Part shown: positions 22,472 to 41,033 of the stretch, piece after piece
Layout: each line of letters opens with the position of its first letter
Position numbering within the stretch: the stretch's first letter is position 1
Assembly (NCBI RefSeq): GCF_010389155.1
Contig: NC_057766.1
Location: 24,313,516-24,377,515, forward strand
Origin: Erigeron canadensis
Lineage: Eukaryota > Streptophyta > Magnoliopsida > Asterales > Asteraceae
Direction: 5' to 3'
DNA length: 64,000 nt
Notes under the pieces: model-generated
Told to the model about the DNA's origin: nothing
Databases searched by the model: none
The model's input: the letters and a program-made list of their open reading frames with translations, nothing else
Position numbers and translations under genes: made by a program

Positions 22472-22857
22472 CTAGTTAATAACCCGGGTTCAACCCGGGC
22501 ATATTAATTAAAACTTTAAAATTATAAAATGTATTAAAAGAATTTATTTTATGTTTGTTCTTAAAACATTATAACTTGATATAAATTTAATAATTCAACT
22601 AACACAATAATTATATAGTTAATAAATCAACTAAATAAAAAAAAGACATTTTATTTGTAATATTATATAAGAGAGAATTTTTTTTTTAAATAAATGATTA
22701 ATATTTTAATTAAACATGTAAAGGGTTATTTTTATTTTATTTATATATGACATCATAATTAAATAAAAGATTTTTTTAGGTGAAATATGGATTTGCCACA
22801 TCAAAAACTTTCTAAAAATACTTATAAGAAACAATCTTGTTTTATTATATATAAAGA
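22472..22857 (-). mobile_element. Non-autonomous Helitron, 386 bp
   Basis: Minus-strand 5' end TCTTTATATATAATAAAAC preceded by A, and 3' end GCCCGGGTTGAACCCGGGTT (perfect hairpin) followed by ATTAACTAG|T. All three Helitron hallmarks are present: TC start, hairpin just before CTAG, and A/T host junction without duplication. The interior resembles 55053-55484 and 59688-59985. Confidence 0.85.
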
Positions 22858-23716
22858 TTGACAACTATTAATTATTGTTGTGCCATAGTTTTTCCATTAA
22901 TGTATATTTTGTCATTTTCCAAAGTACGGAGATCTACAATAATGTATTTGTGGTATTGTATTAAAAAAATATAGGAAAAAAGATAATAATTTCCAATGCT
23001 GTTTTTCATGGGTTTTAGGTCCCAAAATTAAAGATATAGGGAATGATAAATCTACAATATTATTTGACCATTTATAACAATACATGTTTTATATAGTTAT
23101 ACATTACGCAGTATAATATGTAAAATATATCACTCCCAAAAAATATTGATACCTGCATCACCACGCGGTAAGCAACTTAGTTCAAAATGAAAATACTTTT
23201 AATTAATTTAACCCTACATATACTAATTAGAAAGAAAAAAAAAAGTAAAAAAAAAATGAAAAGAAAAACCACAAGGGCATGAAGAAAGACCATGTTATAA
23301 ATGTACAAGTGATCACACCATTTGACGAGTGGTGTTCATCGCGTGACCACCCTATCTATCATGCCAGGCACATCACAGTATACTCCATAGTTCATATATA
23401 GTTTAATCGACCTAGTCAAACAATGGGTAGGATAAATTCCTAGAAATTTTCATCCCTACAATTTTTCTTGTTATATACATTTAAACCTGCAAGTAAGATT
23501 TTAATTGACCTATCAAATAATATATGTCAAAAAGATGTGTATTTTACTTCGATATATCCAAGTCTCTAATATTAAATGCCTAAGAACTTCGGGTAAGTTC
23601 GTGGAAATGTAGATATAGATCGATCTCAACCTGTTATAAGAGAGGTGTTTGCTTACAAGTTTCTTTCATCATATTTCATCAAGAAACCGCATTACAAATT
23701 ACTTCACTCACAAAGT
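22858..23716. promoter_or_regulatory. Upstream region of copy 4
   Basis: Blocks at 23300-23480 are shared with copy 3 (17290-17400), and ACAGTATACTCCATAGTT (about 23374-23391) is shared with copy 2 (5554-5571). The proximal leader at 23620-23716 (CAACCTGTTATAAGAGAGGT, AGTTTCTTTCATCATATTTC) follows the family pattern. 22858-23280 is AT-rich with no recognised content. Confidence 0.45.
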
Positions 23717-26053
23717 ATGCACTTGGGCCCTACATTTCAGGAATGTTCCGCACTTTTAGACCCTTTGGCTAATGAATTGTTCTATGAACGAGATTCAGTC
23801 TGTGTAAACCTCACATTGGAAAATATCACCTCCTTGCTAGGTTATTGTTCACAGATTCGAGATTTGGAACTCGAAGGTGTGTTTAGCAAACCTATGGTGT
23901 GGATTGGGATATACATTTCAATAGCATCATTATTTTGCATCGTTGCCATGGGAGCTGATTTATTGCATGGTTTCCGAAATAGAAAATTTTGGTTTCCATG
24001 TAACTATTTCACGCTCAATGCTGCTTCAATCACAATGATAGCCATCGCCATGAAACTGCCTGTGGATCTAACTAGTTTGTTTGAGAGTTGCTTGGACCAA
24101 GCAACCAAGATAGGAAGCATGGCCTTCATGTGCACAATGATGGCTAACTTTATTCCTTCTTTGGCGTCTATGGAAAATGATACACTGCTTGCAAATGTCA
24201 TAGGTTTGGCCATTCTTGTTATCACTGTGATTGTGAATATTTGCATTCAAATTAGTACTGGTGCTATAAATGATCCGGATATTGTTACTCACCCAACTAA
24301 CATCAATGTCCTGAATTATATGGTAAACAGCTATGTGGCTATATCACTCTGGCTATTGATAATATTGATTTCTTCCGCTATAACAATTCCTGCTTTTAAG
24401 CAACACCTTGAAACTAAGTACCAAGTTACTACGAAAAGAACTTTATATGGTCAAGATAGCTTAGCATCTATAGTTGAGAAACTAAACCTATATTTGAGAA
24501 GATACTGGGTTATGGCAGAAACTGGTAGCCCTCAATTTGTGATGGCCAGTAACCCTTTATCAATTGCTTCTGACATAATTTGCGTATTTAGTTTCATCTC
24601 ATACATAGTTTTGATGTACTATACCATTCCAGCTACTATGTATAGTGGTTCTGCTTATGATCGGAACGGCAAACTTATATATAGATTATCTAGCGGAAAG
24701 GAATCAGATTATAAGTGGTCAATGTATTTCATTGCTATGACACAGTCCATTGGAGTAGTAGTGGGTAGTATCGCTCCAATATTTAGATGTTTTATGATAA
24801 TCAACTTCGAATCGTTCACTAAACAGAATAAGAACCAATTCATGATCTTCAAAGTAGAGAAGTACTGGATTCAAAAGCTAGGTGAGTGGAAAGGAGGTCA
24901 CCTACGTCCTTTATCAAGCCGTTCCAAGTCAAGAATTCTTGCCCTTAAACTGAAAAACCAATTTCTAGGTATTTGCATCGGGACTCAGAAGATAATTGTT
25001 GTATCAAGCAAAATGATGGGGCTCATTCCAGTAGTGTTTCTGATTTGCATCATGTATTGTTCATATTGGTGGAAGTCAATGATGGCAAGGTTGTTCGTCC
25101 CATCCGATACCCCAAAAATTGATGAAATAAATGAAGACCTTTGGAATTACGTTTTGCAACTTGAAGATGAGATGGAGCTTGGTGAAGGAACGCTCAAACG
25201 CATTTCAAATTCCATAGATCAATTGATCAAAAAGGCTGAGAAGAAACAACAAAAGAATCTGCTGATGCTTCTTGAGAAGTATAACGGATTTAGTGGAGTG
25301 GAGAACTTTAACAACGATCAAGTTCCACCTCTAACTTCCTTTAAACTTGTTAACAGTTGGAGCTTGCCAGTTGTAACTATGACATGCATTGCCATCGCTC
25401 TCCCCAATATTTCCAAGGACAAGATTGATAGCTTGTTTAAAAGTGTACGCGAAGGTCTTTTGTACACTCATCTCGTGGAAGAATGCCTCAATAATACATG
25501 TGAATATGGAAATATCCGAAATGCAACTATGACCTTGTGGCACGAGGTTGAAGAGAAGTCCATATGGTTGGAGAACACTTTGGAAACACTTGCTTATAGA
25601 GGAAAAACATCAATAGAGATTCTTCAGTGGTTTGCTGATAAAGCAGAAGAAATTATCATGCATATTATTTCTACCAACAAAGAAGTAATGGAGAACACTC
25701 CTAAGAAGTTGATTCTTGCCAATTCGATGTACCGTATCACACGAACAATCTTGCTTAACTACCAAAGCAATGTCAAACCTATAAGTGAAGAGGAGTTGTT
25801 TGCACTATTATCTAGCATGATTGCAGACATACTGTGTGCTTGTTTCACTAACATACCACGAGTTATAATGATGAAATGCCATGGAAGTGTAATAGAGAAA
25901 CGGGAAGCCAGTGTTAAGGCTGCTGCTAAGTTGTTTGGTAGCTCGAAAGAGGTAGTAAAAAGACTTGACACATGGGTATTGCCGAGTATAGATCCTAATA
26001 AAATGCCATTTATTGACGAGTGGAATTTTCATATGAAGCAATCGATCCCTTGA
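23717..26053 (+). CDS. Multi-pass membrane protein of unrecognised plant family, copy 4
   Basis: Intronless frame of 778 aa. The frame is open back to 23645 without an ATG; I start at the ATG that aligns with the starts of the other copies and lies just after the conserved leader. It has the longest N-terminus (59 residues) with two sequons (N31-L-T, N36-I-T) and the GYCSQIRDLE segment. The TM6-TM7 loop carries an insertion of about 12 residues (GSAYDRNGKLIYRL) found in no other copy. C-terminal hallmarks are QSNVKPISEEELF and DPNKMPFIDEWNFHMKQ. It lies tail-to-tail with the intact beta-galactosidase gene, 388 bases between the stops. Because the relics behind copies 2 and 3 are pieces of that neighbour, this locus is likely the parental arrangement. 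Function unknown. Confidence 0.85.
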   Translation: MHLGPTFQECSALLDPLANELFYERDSVCVNLTLENITSLLGYCSQIRDLELEGVFSKPMVWIGIYISIASLFCIVAMGADLLHGFRNRKFWFPCNYFTLNAASITMIAIAMKLPVDLTSLFESCLDQATKIGSMAFMCTMMANFIPSLASMENDTLLANVIGLAILVITVIVNICIQISTGAINDPDIVTHPTNINVLNYMVNSYVAISLWLLIILISSAITIPAFKQHLETKYQVTTKRTLYGQDSLASIVEKLNLYLRRYWVMAETGSPQFVMASNPLSIASDIICVFSFISYIVLMYYTIPATMYSGSAYDRNGKLIYRLSSGKESDYKWSMYFIAMTQSIGVVVGSIAPIFRCFMIINFESFTKQNKNQFMIFKVEKYWIQKLGEWKGGHLRPLSSRSKSRILALKLKNQFLGICIGTQKIIVVSSKMMGLIPVVFLICIMYCSYWWKSMMARLFVPSDTPKIDEINEDLWNYVLQLEDEMELGEGTLKRISNSIDQLIKKAEKKQQKNLLMLLEKYNGFSGVENFNNDQVPPLTSFKLVNSWSLPVVTMTCIAIALPNISKDKIDSLFKSVREGLLYTHLVEECLNNTCEYGNIRNATMTLWHEVEEKSIWLENTLETLAYRGKTSIEILQWFADKAEEIIMHIISTNKEVMENTPKKLILANSMYRITRTILLNYQSNVKPISEEELFALLSSMIADILCACFTNIPRVIMMKCHGSVIEKREASVKAAAKLFGSSKEVVKRLDTWVLPSIDPNKMPFIDEWNFHMKQSIP

Positions 26054-26441
26054 TCTTCATTGCCTTTCATCAGTGCAAATGTATGTCCTTGAGCTTCTAT
26101 ATCTAATTGTACATGTTTTTTTATTAAATAAATTATTGTTTGACAAGTAATGTTTTGCAAAATGAAAGAAAACCCAACTCAGAACAAAATCGTAAACTGT
26201 ATCTTGATACACACTGTATTCGGCTATTGGCTATAACTGCTATCTGTTTCAAGTTAAACTAAAACATAAAGACCAGGTTATACTTACCTTGTCGAAAATG
26301 CTTGGCCGTTATCAACTCATCTCCCATGCTGCCTGCACTTATTGATTTCTTCTCCACCTCAACCATTGCTATTCACCCACTGACCATGCCGGGCTATCGT
26401 TATTGTCTTGTCGAGCATGATGTCCATCGTTAAGGACTATC
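26054..26441. other. Convergent intergenic spacer between copy 4 and the GH2 gene
   Basis: Holds both 3' untranslated regions. Most of it is repeated at 8295-8588 and in part at 20773-21140, which defines the duplicated unit. No further element seen. Confidence 0.6.
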
Positions 26442-35336
<8,895 letters not shown>

Positions 35337-36077
35337 CAAACCATATTAAAAATATGACATATATATCCTTTCTTGATATATCTATATATATTGCACCAAA
35401 AAGAAACAAAATCCAATATTAGGACAAGGAAAAAAAGAAAAAGGTGAGAATGGAATTGATATAATAAAGTTTTGATCAATAAAGTTACAAACTTTAACGA
35501 TTAAAAAAGGTGAGATGATAATAAGAATAAGAAAATATATATATATAAGAGGAAGATGATGAATGAAAATAAATAGATGATAATAATATATGCAATTTGG
35601 GTAAAGGGGAAGTGGGTAGTGAGAGAAGTACAAGTGTTGTAAACCCCAAATTTGTGTTATAAAAATCCAACACAACCAGTTTTTGGGACTTTAGTAGATT
35701 CTCTTTTCTTCTGCAGTATATACGTAGGTATGGTCGTATTGGAGTGAAAGACTTTCTTTCAGATTGCCACCTCACCTCATATTTATCTTTTAATTCCTAT
35801 CCATATTTTTGACGTTTTTTTACTAATAAAGCACACTGAAAAATATATATGACTTAATTGTTTTTATGGATATCGCTATCCATATTTTTAAACCCAAAAT
35901 TATGGCTGTTACTTTCGTTGATAATGGTATACATTTACTGGTATGGACATTAGGCCCATCCACTCGCCTCATTGGAAGAGTATTTGCTCGGTCGGCCACT
36001 GATCAAGTCTTTGCACACAAATTGGTTTTGGATACATGTCTTAGATTTTGATAAATTATAAAGTATATATTTTAAAA
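35337..36077. promoter_or_regulatory. Upstream region of the GH2 gene
   Basis: On the minus strand an alternating TA tract (about 35534-35546, CTTATATATATATATTTTC) about 200 bases before the start codon is a possible TATA region. No open frame of interest; the minus-strand frames at 35382-35775 are low-complexity translations of pyrimidine-rich leader DNA. Confidence 0.35.
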
Positions 36078-36239
36078 GGAAAATGATACATCTTCCTAAA
36101 AATCCTCTTACTAATCCTCTTAATATCATGAATGCATGACAAGTGTTATCCATTAGTTCTCTCTCCTAATCTCATCATTTAATTTCAACGAGTTAGGAAT
36201 ATTATTAAGAGGTTTTATTAGAAGGATTTATCACTTTCC
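36078..36239. mobile_element. MITE of 162 bp with 9-bp flanking repeats
   Basis: Inverted ends of about 40 imperfect bases (GGAAAATGATACATCTTCCT at left; reversed right end GGAAAGTGATAAATCCTTCT), flanked on both sides by ATTTTAAAA (36069-36077 and 36240-36248). Nine-base duplications suit Mutator-type MITEs. The flanking repeat is itself palindromic, so it could instead be part of the inverted end. Confidence 0.75.
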
Positions 36240-36248
36240 ATTTTAAAA

Positions 36249-39023
36249 TATAACCAAGATTCAAAGATAACTCTTGATTTTCATTCAACAGTTAAGACTT
36301 GCTCAACTTGACTCAATTTGGTTAAATAACTTGAAGGAATTTCTCTGGTTCTCGACATGGTCGTATTATTTGTCTTTATTTTTGAACAACAAATATTATA
36401 TTCATTGCGAGTATAAATTTAAGTTTTCGATATGTTAGTTAAAAAAACCAAAGAAAAAAAGTATGAAAAAAAGAATATTGGTACATAATGGTATGCTACT
36501 TAATGGTACGGGATATGATGATGAAAAAGTTGCAATATATTAGTTGGAAACATAAAAGGAAAAAAAGTTTGCAAAAAACAATAAGTAACCCGTGTTTCAA
36601 AACTCGGACAGGATGTGATGTAGCAAAATCTGATTATTATTTCAAGATGTGAGGTGGACGAATAGTAACTCGTTACGTATATAGTAACTATTCATCATGC
36701 TTACTATTCATGCTTAGTTCTTACTAATATAAAGAAGATATAATTGGTTCAAGCGAAATTTTGGATAAAACTCTTATCCAAGAAAATCATACATTATTTA
36801 TTTTTATTTTTTTTTAAAACGACAAATCATAAAATTATCTAATTTTAATAAAAAAGTAAAAGAAAATAAAAAAAGTAAATAGTCCGTTCTAGTTTATAAT
36901 TATCAAATAAAACTTATATGTTACATGTTTTCATATTAATTTTTAGCTTTTTATCTATAATCTCCTATCATTTCATATTTAGTGTTATAGATCCTTCAAT
37001 TTCAAAATGTTTTTCTGAATTTTGGAGATTCCAATAATTACCTAAATAGTCGATGTTGAGCAATCCGTTGTATTCAAATCCTTGGTCAAATTCCCCTAAT
37101 CGGAAAATCTTCAAACCTCACAAAGTAACGAAAACACAACCAAAATGTAATATGTGTGATGTTGCTCACTTTAATGTCAATTTATCCTATTTTAGATACC
37201 TATAAAAAGAGTTTACTTATTTAGTCAATAAATTTAGATACCTATGTCAGATGTAATTTATCCTATTTTGACTCGGTGACCCGTAAATCGGTTGTCCGAA
37301 AAATTCAGTTAATTTCAGTTTTATTTTCGGTTAACCATTTATTAAATTAATTTTTCTATGTATAATAGTAGTTATTTAACTACATTAATATTATTAATAT
37401 TTTTGATAAATATTTTAAACAAAGTTAACAACTTTTCTCAAAAAGTGTATATATATATATGTAAGAAATTTACTTAGAGTTATCCAAAATTAATCATAGA
37501 TTGTAAAAGAAAGTTAATGAAATTGTTAATATTTTAGACAACAAATACAAAAATTAGCTAAATAGATATGTAAATGATGTATTTATGTAATACATATATG
37601 TGTAAATATACATATATATATATATATTATAGGTAACTATATATCAAAATTCGGTTTGGTTCGGTTAACCGCGGTTAATGAATATTGAAAACCGTTATCA
37701 AACTGTTACACATCGGGTTTTTTGTTTTCGGTTTTTTCGGGTTTCGGTTTTTTCTGGTTTCGGTTTTTTGGGTTTCGGATCACGCGGTTCGGACCGGTTT
37801 TTTGGTTTCCGGTTCATTTCTTTATGATTTATCTATGATTATTAACTTGATAGCAGCTCCAGGTAGAATACGGAAGTATTATGCTACAATAGATGGGTAG
37901 ATCGTAAATGAATCATGTCCAATTTGTATTTTTTGGCATGTTGTTGCCTTTTTTGTATCGCATTCAAAACTTTTCATAGAGGCTATTCCATTTGTAGTTA
38001 TCAATGGGTATGTAGAACATGTATGCATTCATCGACATTGATTCGGATTTTCGTGCTCAGAAAATGTAGTTTAGAAAATATTGGTTTTGGAAGAAGATGT
38101 GGAGTTCTTATCATAAGATGATAAAAACATGTTACATGTTGGGCATACCAAAAACACTCGTCATGTTTTGATTGAATGATGTTGTTTTTTATTAAAAATG
38201 TTAGTTACTAAGGATTCAATGACCAATTGAGTAAATTTTGTTGTAGGTGTCTAAAATAGTATATACACCTTCAAAACTATATCGAAAATTTCTTATCTTT
38301 AAATTAATGAATAAAGAAAACATGTAGTTTTAGTTGATAGAGGTTGGAAAAAATTTTGAAAATATATTGGGTAAATCTAGTGTGTGGGCTGAAAAATAAT
38401 TAAAAGCCGAGGGATAGTTAAGTAATTTTAAAGGCATAAAGGTTGGGAAAAAAAGGTGATTTATTTTATAAGAAAATAAAGATGAATAAAAGTGTAACAA
38501 AGCTCTCTTATAAAGTTATAAAAAGAGTTTTTTTTAATATTCAGTCGAGATACGATATCAAAGAAACCTCACCGTATAATGGTGAATCCTTGTACGTACC
38601 CTAGACAACGAGATGTTGATTATGGAGCGTTACAAGTATTCGAACCTTACTCATTGGCTTATGTTTTGGTTAAGGTTACCTTAGGAAACCAATCGAGAAT
38701 CCATGAAGTCAACTGCCTACTTGTGAGTATTAAGTTACAAATCAAAAATACAAATTATGATTTATTTTTATTTATAAAAAGAGGATATTTTATGTTTTTA
38801 CTTTTTTATAATCTACCAACAAATTAGAAGTACATGTGTTGGATGATACAAATCCACCAGTCGACGAAGTCAGCCTGATAGCTTGGCTATTATTCAATAT
38901 TCGATTAAAAATTAAAGCTACAAATTATAAAACACTAAAGTTTATAAAAAAAATTTATTTTATGTTTCTATTTTCATATATTCCAGTATTCCACCAACAA
39001 AAGTGAAATACAAACACCCATGC
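36249..39023. other. Gene-poor AT-rich intergenic DNA
   Basis: Contains a TA microsatellite (about 37610-37626), a TTTTCGGTTT-rich stretch (37715-37815) and the dispersed repeat at 38520-38645. No frame resembles a protein family. The 71- and 68-codon frames at 37685-38121 lie in simple-sequence DNA. Confidence 0.4.
38520..38645. repeat. Dispersed repeat related to 52860-52970
   Basis: Shares 'ATTCAGTC..ATACGA.ATCA', 'CTCACCG..TAATGGTGAA', 'TTG.ACGTA' and 'TAGACAA.GAGAT.TTGATTATG' in the same order with 52860-52970. The order and spacing indicate two copies of one repeat; the sequence recalls tRNA-derived SINE bodies but no clean A and B box is visible. Confidence 0.5.
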
Positions 39024-39664
39024 GTTAGATGCAATGTTTTTAAACCGGTCGGTCGGACCGATCAGACCGAGGTTTGACCAAGATTATTTTGGAATCCGAT
39101 CGGACCAACCCCGGTCTAATAGCTGATATCGAACCGGACTGAACCGGACGAGTCGTTTGAACCGGACTGCTATTTGAACCGGGATGAGTCAGTCAACTGG
39201 ATTCAAACTACTAAAATCCTTTTTTTTCCATTTTTTTTTTCCTATCATTATATCAGTGACATTATATCACTTCTAGACCAAGAAAAAGAAGAAACCCTCA
39301 CTCTTTTTGGATTTTCTTCTAATCACCACCATAACTTCGTCTGTATACCATCAACGTATATCGGATATCTCTTCGGAAAATCTCGTCTTTCATTTGATTG
39401 GAAATATGGCCGGAAAACTTCGTCTCTTTCGTGGTAGATCTGGCCGGAATTTTAACTCTCGCCGTATATCTGAAGGCGATTATAAAGATATGGTGGTGAT
39501 GGTTGAATTGAGGGGAAAATTGTTTTACTCCGTATTTAATAGATATAAAAGAGATTGAGGTTGACTAGGTGAATGAAATTTGTTCATAAAAAGAAGAAAG
39601 TGAATGGGAGTAAGCAGCCAGAAAGATAGGATGGGAGAAAAAGAATGCCCCCCATATCCCAACC

Positions 39665-39845
39665 ATTCTTTTTTAGTAACCCGACCACTTCTACTTTTTG
39701 CAGCGAGGGTCGCTGCAAAAAGTGAAAAAAATGCGGGCCCCCATGTCTATAATGGTAAATATGGCAGAATAAAAGCGGACCCCCTCTCTAGGTCGCTGCA
39801 AAAAGTCTGGTCGGGTTACCAAAAAGATGGTCGGGTTACCAGGCG
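39665..39845. repeat. Strong inverted repeat (hairpin-forming)
   Basis: ACTTTTTGCAGCGA and TCGCTGCAAAAAGT pair almost back-to-back at 39691-39720. The outer arms GTAACCCGACCA (about 39676) and TGGTCGGGTTACC (about 39812 and again about 39828) are also complementary. A transcript across this block would fold into a long stem. Probably a MITE nested in the 39032-40431 transposon. Confidence 0.65.
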
Positions 39846-39941
39846 CCAAAAAGAATCCTATGACTAATTTCACTTTATATTTCAACCAAGTTGCATATAT
39901 GGTCTATATATTTATTATATTTCCATAATTTTCATCTTTTA

Positions 39942-40221
39942 TCTATACTATATTATAAAAAAAATAACCCTTTTTATTTTTGTTAACGTTGAAAATATGT
40001 AATATTTTCACTTGGCACCCCTTAAAAATACTTTCACACACACTACCTCCTTAACATTAATGATTAAATTACACTATCAATCCTTTATCTTTTAAAATAT
40101 GTCCATTAACCTTTTACATAAATTATATACACAACTCAACGTCGCTCCATCACCAAACGTTGCCCAACCATCACACCATCACCGTCATGACTATCGCCGC
40201 ATCGCGCGGGTACCGTGCTAT
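39942..40221 (+). mobile_element. Candidate short Helitron
   Basis: Starts A|TCTATACTATATTATAAAA and ends with GCGCGGGTACCGTG then CTAT. The end before the stop point resembles, in reverse orientation, the element at 40541-40856 (CACCGTC.TGAC, ATCGCGCGGRTAC). The terminal CTAT departs from CTRR by one base. Confidence 0.4.
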
Positions 40222-40540
40222 ATGTATTACATGGATAGATTTTGATTAAATTCTTAAAAAAAATATTAAACCTATATTTATTTTTAAGAAAATATACAAC
40301 AATATATATATATATTATATTTCTAAGAAAATATATACATATATATAACCCGGTCCAACTCCGATCTGACCGATCCGACCAGTAAAATTCTACAACACCA
40401 GTTCAATATTCGGTCCGGTTTTTAAAAAATTGTTAGATGATATAAATCCAACCCTCGATGAAGTCGACCGCCTACTAGTAAAACATCATCAATCATGAGA
40501 CGAGGAGGAGAAAAAATGTAAATCATCTCATTTTTAAATA

Positions 40541-40856
40541 CTAGCATTGTATCCGCGCGATTTGGTGGTGGTCGTGACGACGACGGTGTGGTGGTGGAGG
40601 CGAGTGTTGGTAGTGGATACGACGTTGAGTGCCGTAGATAATTCATATAAAAGTAATTGATTTAAAAGGTTACTGGAGATACTTTAGAAAAATAAAGAAT
40701 TGATAGTGTAATTTAATTATTAATGTTAAGAAAATAGTGTATGTAAAAATATTTTAAAGGGTTGTAGCTTTGTAGGTAAAAATATTACATAGGAGGACAT
40801 TTTAAACATTTCCCCATGTAACTTTCAACATGGGGATATTTTCATTATATATAAGG
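40541..40856 (-). mobile_element. Short Helitron upstream of mS35
   Basis: On the minus strand it ends ATCGCGCGGATACAATGCTAG|T at 40541, a canonical terminus with a small hairpin. It starts near 40856 as (C/T)CTTATATATAATGAAAAT, where the expected TC has become CC. It shares its C/A-rich interior (GTCGTCACGACCACCACC) with 39942-40221. Confidence 0.55.
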
Positions 40857-41033
40857 GCAAAAATGTCATAAGAAACTATTTGCTGTATGAAAAGTAAATC
40901 ATCTCCTCAAAAAAAAAAAAAAAAAAGACCACTGTATCTCATTTCCACCTCACTGACCACTTCTCTCCCCCCCTCTTTTCATTCTTGACGCCATAAAACC
41001 TTAAACCCTAATTTATTAACATCACAACAAATC

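Larger units (their letters stand above)
39032..40431. mobile_element. DNA transposon of 1.4 kb with AAACCGG-type ends
   Basis: Left end CAATGTTTTTAAACCGGTCG and right end (reversed) AATTTTTTAAAAACCGGACCG are inverted copies, followed inside by further inverted 'GATCGGTCAGATCGG'-like blocks. GTTAGATG flanks the element at 39024-39031 and 40432-40439, an 8-bp duplication of hAT size. The exact ends are uncertain by one base. No transposase frame; a hairpin block (39665-39845) and a Helitron-like insert (39942-40221) sit inside. Confidence 0.7.

Noticed and set aside
23645..23716. Extra 24 residues at the N-terminus of copy 4
   Set aside because: The extension opens with GTG and lies in the conserved non-coding leader shared by all copies; the aligned ATG is at 23717.
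37685..38121. Small plus-strand genes near 37.7-38.1 kb
   Set aside because: The first frame translates a TTTTCGGTTT simple-sequence tract; the second has no homologue I recognise and no coding bias.
39174..39558. Overlapping plus-strand frames of 83-87 codons
   Set aside because: They sit in a non-autonomous transposon and resemble no family; frames overlap each other without a preferred one.
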